Positions 54,670 through 61,963 of a stretch of 64,000 nt of DNA are shown in pieces. Origin of the DNA: Methylibium petroleiphilum PM1 (GTDB lineage Bacteria > Pseudomonadota > Gammaproteobacteria > Burkholderiales > Burkholderiaceae_C). A model generated the notes under the pieces. The model saw only the letters and a list, made by a program, of their open reading frames with translations. It ran no database searches and was not told the origin of the DNA. Made by a program: the position numbers and the translations under genes. Positions within the stretch are counted from its first letter, which is position 1. Each line of letters starts with the position of its first letter. The stretch is from the NCBI RefSeq assembly GCF_000015725.1, contig NC_008825.1, positions 1,922,001 to 1,986,000 on the forward strand, read 5' to 3'.

Positions 54670-55111
54670 CGACGACGCGCCCCAGGCGCCCGAATCGCCT
54701 GGCCTCGACGCACTCGCCGCCCAGGCCGTCGAGCTGGAAGCCGGCGCGCTGCCGCCGGGCCTGCGGCCACCGGAGCCCGCCCAGGTCATCGCCGACAGCT
54801 CGGCCGAGCTGCTGGGCGCGCTGACGATGGCGCGGCTGTTGGTCGCGCCCATGTTCGAGTGGTGGCCGAAGTTCGGCGACACGTGGAGCGATGGCACGCT
54901 GCAGAGCATCTCGACGGCCGGCGCCCAGGTGATGGAGCGCCACGGCTGGAGCCTGGGCGATCTCATGTCGAGCTGGGGCCCGTACATCGCGCTCGCCATG
55001 GCGACGGCACCGCCGACGCTCGTGACGCTGCAGGCGATCAAGGCCGAGAAGGCTCGGCAGGCCATGCCACGCGCGGAGCCGGCCGAGGCCGAGGAGGGCG
55101 TGCGGCCATGA
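54662..55111 (+). CDS. Predicted membrane-associated structural protein
   Basis: A 149-aa protein with an acidic, Pro-rich N-terminus, a central EWWPKFGDTWSDG segment and one hydrophobic helix (WGPYIALAMATAPPTLVTLQAI, split: GPYIALAMATAPPTLVTL) before a charged tail. It overlaps the ATPase start as ATGA. The place next to the packaging ATPase suggests a vertex or membrane component. Confidence 0.65.
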   Translation: MHDDDAPQAPESPGLDALAAQAVELEAGALPPGLRPPEPAQVIADSSAELLGALTMARLLVAPMFEWWPKFGDTWSDGTLQSISTAGAQVMERHGWSLGDLMSSWGPYIALAMATAPPTLVTLQAIKAEKARQAMPRAEPAEAEEGVRP

Positions 55112-55752
55112 GCGTGCTGAATCGGCCGATGGTCTGGGCCTACATCGGCGCCAGCGGCAGCGGGAAGGGCGTGTCGATCAACAAGGCCTTGGCGGCGCTG
55201 AAGCCGCAGCGCCTGCTGATCTGGGACCCACGTGACGAGTACGGCAAGCACGCGAAGCGGATCACGACGCTGCCGGCGCTGGTGGCCGAGTTCAAGAAGG
55301 CCGGCGACGGACCCGTGCGCGTGCGCTACGTGGCGGGCTCGGGGATGCCGCTAGCCGACGCCTTCGCGCTGGTCTGCTCGCTCGCATTCGAGGTGGGCTC
55401 GCTGGTGTTCCTGGCCGAAGAACTCAGCGACGTGACGACGGCCAGCCAGGCGCCGGCCGCGTGGCGCCGCTGCATCACGCAGGGCCGGCACCGCGCGCTG
55501 CACATCATCGGCGCGGCCCAGCGGCCGGCGCTGATCGACAAGACCTTCATGGGCAACTGCACCTTCATCCGGTGCTTCACGCTGCGCTACAGCGACGATC
55601 GCGCGGCCATGGCAAAGGCGCTCGACGTACCGCTGGCCGACGTGTCGGCGTTGCAGACCGTCGAGACCGAGAAGGCCACCACGATCGCGTACCTCGAGCG
55701 GGATTTCCGGGCCGGCGTGTTGCAAAAAGGCTCGATTCGCATGTCTCGGTGA
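55108..55752 (+). CDS. Packaging ATPase of the HerA/FtsK (A32-like) type
   Basis: A 214-aa P-loop ATPase. Walker A GASGSGKG is at residues 14-21, Walker B LVFLAEE at 99-105, and a sensor-like IIGAAQRP near 140 ends with the Arg typical of HerA-type proteins. No membrane helix is visible, unlike the Zot/pI proteins of filamentous phages. In double-jelly-roll viruses this ATPase drives genome packaging and is usually near the capsid gene, as here. PM2 P9 is the expected counterpart. Confidence 0.88.
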   Translation: MSVLNRPMVWAYIGASGSGKGVSINKALAALKPQRLLIWDPRDEYGKHAKRITTLPALVAEFKKAGDGPVRVRYVAGSGMPLADAFALVCSLAFEVGSLVFLAEELSDVTTASQAPAAWRRCITQGRHRALHIIGAAQRPALIDKTFMGNCTFIRCFTLRYSDDRAAMAKALDVPLADVSALQTVETEKATTIAYLERDFRAGVLQKGSIRMSR

Positions 55753-55860
55753 GGTGGGCTACGTAGGGGCTACGTACGGGCGTCCGGGCCCCCAACGTAC
55801 AGCGGCGCGGGGCGCAATGGTGGCTCTCTTCAACCCACCATTTGCACAGGAATCGACCCC
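55753..55860 (+). promoter_or_regulatory. Putative late control region before the structural genes
   Basis: The longest gap in the rightward genes (108 bases). Two exact copies of GGGCTACGTA at 55756-55765 and 55767-55776 are spaced 11 bases apart, about one helical turn, and a related AACGTAC follows at 55794-55800. Then comes a perfect 8-bp stem, AATGGTGG at 55816-55823 and CCACCATT at 55835-55842, with an 11-base loop, and AGGAA before the next ATG. It looks like a binding site array for a late activator plus a leader hairpin. Confidence 0.6.
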
Positions 55861-55977
55861 ATGAAAGCCCAACTCAAGAACGCCGCCATCACGACCGCGA
55901 TCGTGCTCGCCACGATCTACGCGCTGCGTCAGGTCTCGGCCACCCGCAGCATCGTCGACAAGGCACTGATCGGCTGA
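55861..55977 (+). CDS. 38-residue one-helix membrane protein
   Basis: A short gene (MKAQLKNAAITTAIVLATIYA, then LRQVSATRSIVDKALIG) directly before the capsid gene, preceded by AGGAA. The single hydrophobic helix with flanking basic residues is what the small internal-membrane proteins of PM2-like virions look like. Too short for usual gene callers. Confidence 0.7.
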   Translation: MKAQLKNAAITTAIVLATIYALRQVSATRSIVDKALIG

Positions 55978-56022
55978 TCGGCCGGCGGCTCTCCCTCCAC
56001 CCAACGAACAGGACACCCGCTC

Positions 56023-56859
56023 ATGCGCCCGATCCGTCTCCCCCAGCTCCAGAACGTCGGCCCGAATCAGCGGGTTTCCCTGTCGCTGCCGCTCGGCGTC
56101 ACCTACCAGAAGCTCTATTTCCAGCTCGGCACCAACATCCTGACTTCGCTGATCACGAACATCGTGCTCAAGCTGAACAACAAGGAATTCGCCCGCTGGA
56201 AAACCGCTGCCGACTTGATCGCGCACAACGCCTACAAGGGCAACTACACCGGCTCAACTGCGTTCCTCGTGATCGACTTCACCGAGCGCCTCGCTCGTGA
56301 AGAAGCCGCGCTGACGCTGGGCACCGTTGCGGCCACCCAGGAAGCCGGCGTCCAACAGTTCACGCTGGAATTCGATCTCGGCAACTACACCGCGGTCGCG
56401 GCCTCGATCATCACGGGCTGGGCCGACGTGGAAGCCCCCAGCGCGAACCGCATCATCCAGCGCGTGCAGTACATGCAAAAGGTGATCGGCGCCGCGGCGC
56501 AGGAGCAGATTTACATCCCGTTCGGCGTGAACGGCTTCCAAGTCAAGCGCCTGCTGATCAAGCATGCCCAGCTCTCCAGCGTGCGCGTGCGCCGCGACGG
56601 CTCGGACATGTACGACGATCTGCCGACCGCCTTTGCGAACCAACGGCTGCAGGACTTCGGCCGCGTGCCACAGGCCGGGTATTTCTGCGTCGACTTCCTG
56701 CCCGACAGCCTGCAGGCGAACGCGCTGAACACCGCGCAGATTCTGGTCGCGCCCGGCCAGGCCGTGCCGGTGCAGAACCTCGACGTGCGCGTCACCACGG
56801 CCGCGGCCGACACCCTCGACATCTACGTCGAGGCCTATTCGCTGAACTCGCAACTCTGA
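56023..56859 (+). CDS. Major capsid protein, PM2 P2-like double jelly roll
   Basis: A 278-aa protein (PM2 P2 has 269). Its text runs collinear with P2 as I remember it: an N-terminal 'LxNVxxxxxxxLxLPxGxTY' start (PQLQNVGPNQ, then SLPLGVTYQKLY), ITNIVLKLNNKEF, a KTAADLIAHN segment where P2 has KTLNDLILEN, an ALGTVAATQE segment where P2 has FALGTVG, TLEFDLG, then in the second half YIPFGVNGFQVKRLLI, DFLPDSLQ and a final IYVEAYSL. No signal or membrane helix. This would build the icosahedral shell over an internal membrane. The identification is from motif order, not from a computed alignment. Confidence 0.88.
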   Translation: MRPIRLPQLQNVGPNQRVSLSLPLGVTYQKLYFQLGTNILTSLITNIVLKLNNKEFARWKTAADLIAHNAYKGNYTGSTAFLVIDFTERLAREEAALTLGTVAATQEAGVQQFTLEFDLGNYTAVAASIITGWADVEAPSANRIIQRVQYMQKVIGAAAQEQIYIPFGVNGFQVKRLLIKHAQLSSVRVRRDGSDMYDDLPTAFANQRLQDFGRVPQAGYFCVDFLPDSLQANALNTAQILVAPGQAVPVQNLDVRVTTAAADTLDIYVEAYSLNSQL

Positions 56860-56889
56860 CACCCACCGCGAAGCGAAGCCGAGAAGGCA

Positions 56890-56919
56890 GGGCGGGCCGG
56901 CACTGACACCGGCCCGCCC
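56890..56919 (+). terminator. Strong hairpin after the capsid gene
   Basis: A perfect 11-bp GC stem: GGGCGGGCCGG at 56890-56900, eight-base loop, CCGGCCCGCCC at 56909-56919. No T-run follows, so it may be a partial terminator or an RNA 3'-end stabiliser that raises capsid mRNA over downstream genes. The next gene has its own ribosome-binding site (GGAAGGAAA). Confidence 0.65.
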
Positions 56920-56939
56920 AACACGGAAGGAAACAGGAC

Positions 56940-57296
56940 ATGAGTGCAGCACTCGACGCGGCAGCCGGAGACCCCTACTACACGCAGAGCCTGCCGGGAG
57001 ACTGGAGCGACACGGCCAAGATGGCGCCGTTCCAGCCCGCCGCGGCAGGGTCGAGCTGGTGGGAAGGGGCGATCCAATACGGCTTGGTCCGCGCGATCGA
57101 CAACCGCTTCGGCCCGGTGAACATCGCCGGCAACAACCAGCCGGGCACATTCGCGGGTGCCAACGGCCGCACCTACACCCAGGCGCCCAACGCCACCGGT
57201 CAGACCCTGCTCGGCGGTGCGCTGGGCGGCGGCATGGGCACGTGGCTGCTGCTGGGCGGCGTCGCCCTCGCGGCCTTCGCGCTGCTGAAGCGCTGA
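56940..57296 (+). CDS. Structural protein with C-terminal membrane helix
   Basis: A 118-aa protein with a soluble N-terminal part (YYTQSLPGDWSDTAKMAPF) rich in Asn/Gly/Ala and a single C-terminal helix (GTWLLLGGVALAAFALLKR). The tail-anchored pattern recurs in the next genes and suggests virion membrane proteins. No family recognised. Confidence 0.7.
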   Translation: MSAALDAAAGDPYYTQSLPGDWSDTAKMAPFQPAAAGSSWWEGAIQYGLVRAIDNRFGPVNIAGNNQPGTFAGANGRTYTQAPNATGQTLLGGALGGGMGTWLLLGGVALAAFALLKR

Positions 57297-57300
57297 CGCC

Positions 57301-57663
57301 ATGGCCGGCGGCAGCGGCATCGCGGCCGGCGCATCTGCCGGCGCGGCATTCGGCCCGTGGGGCGCTGCCATCGGCGGCGTGCTCGGCGGTGTGTCCGACC
57401 TTGCGGGCGGCGGTGGTGGCGGCGGCCCCTTCCTCGGCGGTGAGGCCGGCTCGGCAGCTCACGGCAACCGGCTCGACGGCTCGGGCTGGTCGGTGAACTT
57501 CGGCGGCACGCAGATCGCGACGCCGAGCAAGACCGACTACAGCGCCGAGGGCCTGCCGTCACCGGCCGGGCTCGTCACGGCCGGCGGCGTGTCCCCTGTG
57601 CTGATGATCGGCGGCGCGGTGCTGCTGGTCGCGGTGCTGTTGCTCAAGCGCAAGCGGGGCTGA
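57301..57663 (+). CDS. Gly-rich tail-anchored structural protein
   Basis: A 120-aa protein. Residues 1-45 are Gly/Ala-rich and glycine-zipper-like, with seven consecutive Gly, and could insert in a membrane; the C-terminal helix (LMIGGAVLLVAVLLLKRKRG) has a basic end. Middle part SGWSVNFGGTQIATPS is polar. It starts four bases after the previous stop region. Probable virion membrane protein. Confidence 0.7.
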   Translation: MAGGSGIAAGASAGAAFGPWGAAIGGVLGGVSDLAGGGGGGGPFLGGEAGSAAHGNRLDGSGWSVNFGGTQIATPSKTDYSAEGLPSPAGLVTAGGVSPVLMIGGAVLLVAVLLLKRKRG

Positions 57664-57664
57664 T

Positions 57665-58051
57665 GTGGGAGCGCAGGCGCTGCACCGAGTGCGGGTTGAG
57701 CGATCGAGCGACGGCGCTGCATCGTTGACGCGGCTTGCGGCCGTCGATCGTCGCTCGGTTGATGGATCGACCGCGGCGGAGATCGCCGAGGGCTGCGAGC
57801 TGCTCGACGTGATCGAGGCCGGCCAGGTCGTCGGCGCTGTCGCGGTGTCGATCGACGGCAACGTGGCGACGCTGAAGGCAGCGGCCACCACCGGCAGCCG
57901 AACGTACGAAGCGCTCGACGCGCTGGAGGCCGCGGCCAAGGATGCCGGCGCGGTGCTGCTGGGCATGTTCACGCGGCGCGGCGCGCTGGTGCCGCTGCTC
58001 GTGGCCCGCGGCTATCGCATCCGCTCGATCGAGCTGGAAAAGGACTTGTGA
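57665..58051 (+). CDS. Soluble protein with a GNAT-like C-terminal half
   Basis: A 128-aa protein starting at a GTG two bases after the previous stop. The segment VVGAVAVSIDGNVATLKAAAT, then YEALDALEAAAKDAGAVLLG and LLVARGYRIRSIELEKDL (each given as pieces) resembles the strand-helix-strand end of small GNAT acetyltransferases, but the acetyl-CoA loop is not clear. A soluble enzyme-like gene among membrane proteins is unusual. Function unknown. Confidence 0.6.
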   Translation: MGAQALHRVRVERSSDGAASLTRLAAVDRRSVDGSTAAEIAEGCELLDVIEAGQVVGAVAVSIDGNVATLKAAATTGSRTYEALDALEAAAKDAGAVLLGMFTRRGALVPLLVARGYRIRSIELEKDL

Positions 58052-58054
58052 GCC

Positions 58055-58537
58055 ATGGGCAGTAAGCAGAAGAGCAGCAGCGCGAGCAGCAGCACTAGCA
58101 CGCAGCAGGACAACCGCGTAGCGGCCGAGGGCTCGACCGTCATCGGCGCGGGCGGCTCGCTCACGTCCGACAGCTCGACGCGGTTCGATGTGCGCGACAG
58201 CAGCACCAAGAGCACCAGCACCAGCACCACCACGACGGTGAACAACGCCGACGCGGCCAAGATCGTCGAGCTGAACGGCCAGCTACAGGGCCAGCTCGCC
58301 GAGTCCCAATCGGACGCGGTGAAGTTCATTGCCCAGCTCGGCAGCGACACCATCAAGAGCCTGGGCGAGTCGGTCACGTCGCTCTACTCCCAGGCCGGCA
58401 ACAACACGACGCGGGCCTATGCCGACGCGATCGAGGCCAGCGCGCCCAGCGACGGCAAGCTGGCCGACGGCTTCAAGTATTCGGCCATTGCAGCCGCTGC
58501 GGTCGCAGCGCTGTTCATCCTCTCGAAGGGCAAGTGA
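58055..58537 (+). CDS. Ser/Thr-rich structural protein with C-terminal helix
   Basis: A 160-aa protein. The first ~70 residues are Ser/Thr/Asp-rich and low in complexity (SSSASSSTSTQQD, TSTSTTTTVNNAD), then a helical LNGQLQGQLAESQSDAVKFI segment, and a C-terminal membrane helix (YSAIAAAAVAALFILSKGK). The shape is like a fibre or spike anchor. No family recognised. Confidence 0.7.
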   Translation: MGSKQKSSSASSSTSTQQDNRVAAEGSTVIGAGGSLTSDSSTRFDVRDSSTKSTSTSTTTTVNNADAAKIVELNGQLQGQLAESQSDAVKFIAQLGSDTIKSLGESVTSLYSQAGNNTTRAYADAIEASAPSDGKLADGFKYSAIAAAAVAALFILSKGK

Positions 58538-58538
58538 C

Positions 58539-59288
58539 ATGGAGCTGTTGACGTTCGCCATTGCGGCCAACGAAACCAAGGTGTTCAAGCGCGCCGGCCG
58601 CTACTTCGAGATCATCGACGCGGCCTATGCGCTGAACGTCGATCTCTACGATGCCAACGGCGGCAAGTCGGACGGCATGCTCGGCGCGCTGTCGGGCCTG
58701 TTCGTCTCGGGCCCCTTCACGGAATTCGTCGTCACCAACGGCGCCGTCGCGCAGACCGTGACCCTCATGGTTCACGAAGGGCAGGGCGGCTCGCGGCGCC
58801 AGCCCGGCGTCGTGCGCGTCGTTGATCAAGGCGTCGAGAAAACCGCCGCGCTCTCGCAGTTCCTGAACTCGACGCGCGTCGCGGCCACGGTCGGCGCGGT
58901 CGGCCTGTCGGTGCTGGTGGCGGGCTCGCGCAAAGTCGCCATCAAGCGCGTGCAGATCGCAGCGGCCACCGCACAAGCGGTGTTCTTCGGCTACGGCACA
59001 GGCGCGCCGGGCACGGTGCTCGGCTCGACCACGGCGAACAACAAGCGCGTGGGCGGCCCGGCGTCGGCGGCCACCGCCTACGCGGCCACCGCTGCCGGCG
59101 CCACGCCCACCGCGCCCGAGCTGCCGGGCTACATCTTCGGCGGCCGTGTGTACGTGCAGGACTTCGTGACCGTCGAGCTGGCGCTGACGACACCCATCCT
59201 GCTGCAGCCTGGGCAGTGCTTCCTGATCAATGGCGCCGTCGTGAACCGTGAGGTCTGCGGCAACTTCGATTTCGAGGAATTCGACTGA
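58539..59288 (+). CDS. Second beta-rich structural protein (vertex/spike candidate)
   Basis: A 249-aa protein without signal or membrane helix. The N-terminal half (VFKRAGRYFEIIDAAYALNV, then LYDANGGKSDG, SGPFTEFVVTNGAVAQTVTL) and the second half (VQIAAATAQAVFFGYG, LPGYIFGGRVYVQDF, LTTPILLQPGQCFLING) have alternating strand patterns that suggest two beta-sandwich modules. Size and place fit a penton or spike protein such as PM2 P1, but sequence alone does not prove it. Confidence 0.65.
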   Translation: MELLTFAIAANETKVFKRAGRYFEIIDAAYALNVDLYDANGGKSDGMLGALSGLFVSGPFTEFVVTNGAVAQTVTLMVHEGQGGSRRQPGVVRVVDQGVEKTAALSQFLNSTRVAATVGAVGLSVLVAGSRKVAIKRVQIAAATAQAVFFGYGTGAPGTVLGSTTANNKRVGGPASAATAYAATAAGATPTAPELPGYIFGGRVYVQDFVTVELALTTPILLQPGQCFLINGAVVNREVCGNFDFEEFD

Positions 59289-59971
59289 TGAGCCGCGTTG
59301 CCGTCGCGGCCGTCGCTGCTGTTGCGCTGATCGGTGGCGCGGTGCTCGCGCGCCGTGCGGCCGACGGCGCTGCCCAGGCCGAAGCGATGGGCGAGGGCGA
59401 CGGCGCAACCGCGCTCGACTACTTCAACCCGCTGGGCGCGATCGAGCGCCAGCTAGACCAACAGCAGACCGAGGCCGCCATGCACGACACGAACACCGCC
59501 GCGTTCCTCGCGATGATCGCGAGCGCCGAAGGCACCGATCGACGTCCAGACCCCTACCGCGTCTGCTACGCCTACGCGCACACCATCGCCGATCTGTCGG
59601 ACCACCCGGCCGTCACGGGCGAATGGAAGGGCGAGCGCCTGCCCGATGCGATGTGCGCGGGCGCGGGCTTCGGGCCCGGCTGCGTGAGCAGCGCGGCAGG
59701 GCGCTACCAGCTCATCAAGTCCACGTGGCTGCTGTGCAAGCGCCAGCTAGGGCTGACCGACTTCGGACCCGCCAGCCAGGACGCGGCAGCGGTCTACCTG
59801 ATCCGCAAGCGCGGTGCGCTCGACGACGTACAGGCCGGCCGCGTGGCCGATGCCGTCGCGAAGTGCCGGCTCGAGTGGGCCAGCCTGCCCGGCGCCGGAT
59901 ACGGCCAGCCCGAGCGCCGGCTGACTGCGTTGGTCGACGCATTCGAGCGGGCCGGCGGGGTGCTCGCATGA
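59288..59971 (+). CDS. Membrane-anchored lysozyme / lytic transglycosylase
   Basis: A 227-aa protein: an N-terminal helix (VAVAAVAAVALIGGAVLA) and a lambda-endolysin-like (GH104-type) muramidase domain. AMIASAEGTDRR carries the catalytic Glu81, and the domain has SSAAGRYQLIKSTW followed by FGPASQDAAAVYLI, the family's signature strand and helix. It could act in virion entry or in lysis. The ATG overlaps the previous stop (TGATG). Confidence 0.88.
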   Translation: MSRVAVAAVAAVALIGGAVLARRAADGAAQAEAMGEGDGATALDYFNPLGAIERQLDQQQTEAAMHDTNTAAFLAMIASAEGTDRRPDPYRVCYAYAHTIADLSDHPAVTGEWKGERLPDAMCAGAGFGPGCVSSAAGRYQLIKSTWLLCKRQLGLTDFGPASQDAAAVYLIRKRGALDDVQAGRVADAVAKCRLEWASLPGAGYGQPERRLTALVDAFERAGGVLA

Positions 59972-60486
59972 GCGGCTTCCCCAAGGTCGAAACCGTCGTG
60001 ATCGGCGGCGTGCTCGGCGTGGGCGTGCTGCTCGCGATGTGGGTGCTCAAGCGCGGCGGCATCCAGAACGCGGCCGAAGTGCTGACGACGGGCGCGATCC
60101 GCGCCGTTGACAGCACCGCGGCCGGCGTCGTGGGCGGGGTGGGTGCCGTGGTGGGCCTGCCGACGCCTTCGCAGACCGTCACCAGCCCGGCACAAGCCCG
60201 CTACCTGATCGACGTAGGCGGGTACTTCTTCGCGTCGCGCTGGGCCAGTGCCGGCGCGCTCGCACAGGCGCTGTTCCTCGACGAAGGCAGCGGCACCCCA
60301 CCGCCGGCCGGCTCGCCCGCCCAGGTGGCCTTGATCACGCTCGCGCCGGCCCAGGGAACGGGCGACTTCGCGCGCTCCGACCGTGAGGCCTACTACGAAA
60401 CCTCCGGCCGCGCCGGGTCCAACGGGCAGACCGACGCCGGCATGGGCACGGGCTACGTTGACGCCATGGGGAACTACTACCCATGA
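59968..60486 (+). CDS. Membrane protein of element 1
   Basis: A 172-aa protein with one N-terminal helix (VVIGGVLGVGVLLAMWVL) followed by an AVDSTAAGVVGGVGAVVGL Gly-rich segment and a soluble C-terminal part (DVGGYFFASRWASAG, DREAYYETSGRAG). Coupled by ATGA at both ends. Probable structural or entry component next to the lysozyme. Confidence 0.65.
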   Translation: MSGFPKVETVVIGGVLGVGVLLAMWVLKRGGIQNAAEVLTTGAIRAVDSTAAGVVGGVGAVVGLPTPSQTVTSPAQARYLIDVGGYFFASRWASAGALAQALFLDEGSGTPPPAGSPAQVALITLAPAQGTGDFARSDREAYYETSGRAGSNGQTDAGMGTGYVDAMGNYYP

Positions 60487-60902
60487 GCCCGCTGGCACTC
60501 GGTTTCCTGGGCGATGCGGTGCGCTCCGTGCTCGACCGCGTTTTCCCCGATCCGATCGAGCGGGCGCGCGCTGAGGTCGAGTTGATCAAGGCGCAGTCGG
60601 AAGGCACGTTCGATCAACGCGCGGCCCAGGCGCTGGCGCTCGCGCAGATCGGCGTGAACAACACCGAGGCAGCGTCGCCGGGCATTTTCAAGGGCGGCTG
60701 GCGGCCGGCCGCCGGCTGGGTCTGCGTGGGCGCGCTCGCGTGGCAGTTCGTCGCGCGGCCGATGGTCGCGTTCGGCTTCGCGGTCGCAGGGCATGAGCTG
60801 CCCGAGCTGCCGACGATCGACGGCGCGCTATGGGAGCTGCTGTTCGGACTGCTGGGCCTGGGCACGCTGCGCAGCGTCGAGCGCATCAAGGGCAAGTCAT
60901 GA
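60483..60902 (+). CDS. Holin-like (3-TM type) protein
   Basis: A 139-aa protein that resembles the 3TM phage/GTA holin family (PF11351-like): VRSVLDRVFPDPIERARAEVEL is the usual N-terminal helix (given here as DRVFPDPIERARAEVEL), then GGWRPAAGWVCVGALAWQF with the conserved W-R-P, two more hydrophobic segments and a short basic end. Together with the lysozyme it makes a lysis pair. Confidence 0.78.
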   Translation: MSPLALGFLGDAVRSVLDRVFPDPIERARAEVELIKAQSEGTFDQRAAQALALAQIGVNNTEAASPGIFKGGWRPAAGWVCVGALAWQFVARPMVAFGFAVAGHELPELPTIDGALWELLFGLLGLGTLRSVERIKGKS

Positions 60903-61051
60903 CGATCGAACAGGCCACGTTCCTGCTGGCCATCCTCAATTCCACCGCCGTGCCCATGCTGCTGGCGGCCCACAAGTTCATGCGCCGAGTCGAGCGGCGT
61001 CTAGACCGGCTGGAGCGGGTTCTCGACCTCGACCCGCTGCACACCACGTGA
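60899..61051 (+). CDS. 50-residue one-helix protein
   Basis: A short frame (MTIEQATFLLAILNSTAVPM, then LLAAHKFMRRVERRLDRLERV) with one N-terminal membrane helix and an amphipathic basic helix, the shape of a spanin-like or holin-partner protein. ATGA overlap with the holin gene. Confidence 0.6.
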   Translation: MTIEQATFLLAILNSTAVPMLLAAHKFMRRVERRLDRLERVLDLDPLHTT

Positions 61052-61062
61052 GGAACACCACC

Positions 61063-61122
61063 ATGGCGAAGCGACTCCCCCCGCGCAAGAAGAACGGCCA
61101 ATTCCGCCGTCGCAAGAAGTGA
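61063..61122 (+). CDS. 19-residue polybasic peptide
   Basis: MAKRLPPRKKNGQFRRRKK: ten of 19 residues are Lys or Arg. It has a Shine-Dalgarno-like GAGGAA before the ATG and its stop overlaps the next GTG (GTGA). Small basic DNA-condensing peptides such as phiX174 J are known in small circular-genome phages; a like role in packaging is inferred here. Confidence 0.55.
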   Translation: MAKRLPPRKKNGQFRRRKK

Positions 61123-61274
61123 GCGGCACCGCGAAGTCGATCGCGATCGGCGTCGCGGTCGCGGTCATTGCGGCGCTTATCCTGCGGCGTTTCGAGCGCC
61201 AGGCGAAGCCGGCCGAGCTGGGCCCGTGGCAGTACATCGACGGCAACGGCCAAGTGCGCGGGGTGCGCGTGTGA
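61119..61274 (+). CDS. 51-residue one-helix membrane protein
   Basis: GTG start; TAKSIAIGVAVAVIAALILR is a single helix, followed by a short soluble tail (GPWQYIDGNGQVRGVRV). Both ends overlap neighbours by four bases. Likely a small virion or lysis membrane protein. Confidence 0.6.
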   Translation: MSGTAKSIAIGVAVAVIAALILRRFERQAKPAELGPWQYIDGNGQVRGVRV

Positions 61275-61576
61275 TCGGCCGAGACAAGGTGCTGCACGCC
61301 ATCGCGGGCGCGCTCGTGTTCCTGATCGCCTGGGTGCTGCTCGACTCAGGCCCGGCCGCGCTCGGCGTCGTGCTGGCGGTCGGGGCGGGGAAAGAGCTGT
61401 ATGACCTTGCCCACCGTGACCGGCACACGCCGAGCTGGGCCGATCTCGCGGCCACCGTCGCGCCGGCCGTCGTCCTGTGGTTCGTCGTCGGGCTCGTGCT
61501 CGACGTGGACAGCGCTCGGGCTGTTGGCGGACCCGAACTCGCTCAGGGCCAGCACGCGGCCCAGCTCGCGGCGTAG
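61271..61576 (+). CDS. Phage-type membrane protein with three helices
   Basis: A 101-aa protein: KVLHAIAGALVFLIAWVLL, GPAALGVVLAVGAGKELYDLA and ADLAATVAPAVVLWFVVGLV (each in pieces), a pattern found in small membrane proteins of many phages (K-x-x-H-F/A-x-A-G...G-K-E-x-Y-D). Its 3' three-quarters overlap the leftward HTH gene on the other strand by 231 bases. Last gene of the rightward run. Confidence 0.65.
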   Translation: MIGRDKVLHAIAGALVFLIAWVLLDSGPAALGVVLAVGAGKELYDLAHRDRHTPSWADLAATVAPAVVLWFVVGLVLDVDSARAVGGPELAQGQHAAQLAA

Positions 61577-61846
61577 CGACGCGATTTCGCGCTGCAGGCA
61601 GCCCACCATGCCGGCGTGCATGACGGCGCTGTTGTGCGCCTCGCACGCCACCTCCGATTGACCCCAGCGGGTGAGCCAGAACAGCGCCAGCAGCACCGGC
61701 CGCGGCGCGTTGCCGTCCACCAGCCAGCGCCGCACCGTGCGGTCGGTCACGCCCAGGGCGCGAGCGAGCACGGCCGATCCGGGGTTGCCCAGGTCGGCCA
61801 GCAAGTCAGGGAACGCGGGGAGCTGCCGAGGCAGCCGATTCAGCAT
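61346..61846 (-). CDS. Small HTH regulator of element 1 (paralogue of the one in element 2)
   Basis: A 166-aa frame. Residues ~25-110 hold an HTH (VLARALGVTDRTVRRWLVDG) and the diagnostic LLALFWLTRWGQSEV, then a helix with SLRREL and a LALSEFGSANSP end. The element 2 protein at 62021 has the same order (VARVLGVGLSTVYRW, LALYWLTRWGRSAV, LALSDSGAANAP). The last ~55 residues are antisense to the 61271 gene and may not be conserved. In the circle it would lie 12 bases after the stop of the att-spanning repressor, on the same strand. Confidence 0.72.
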   Translation of the reverse strand: MLNRLPRQLPAFPDLLADLGNPGSAVLARALGVTDRTVRRWLVDGNAPRPVLLALFWLTRWGQSEVACEAHNSAVMHAGMVGCLQREIASLRRELGRVLALSEFGSANSPSAVHVEHEPDDEPQDDGRRDGGREIGPARRVPVTVGKVIQLFPRPDRQHDAERGRA

Positions 61847-61963
61847 GACGGTGCATCGTCAGGCGGGGGTCAGACCTGTAACGGGTGTCCCATCGGAGAC
61901 ACCAAAGCGGTGCGGTTTCGCACGGCCGGACAGCCATTGCCACACCCCCAGGGCCAGCCCAAG

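Noticed and set aside
55108-55752. Zot/pI-type assembly protein of a filamentous phage
   Set aside because: There is no membrane helix after the ATPase domain and the neighbouring capsid candidate is PM2-like; HerA-type packaging ATPase fits better.
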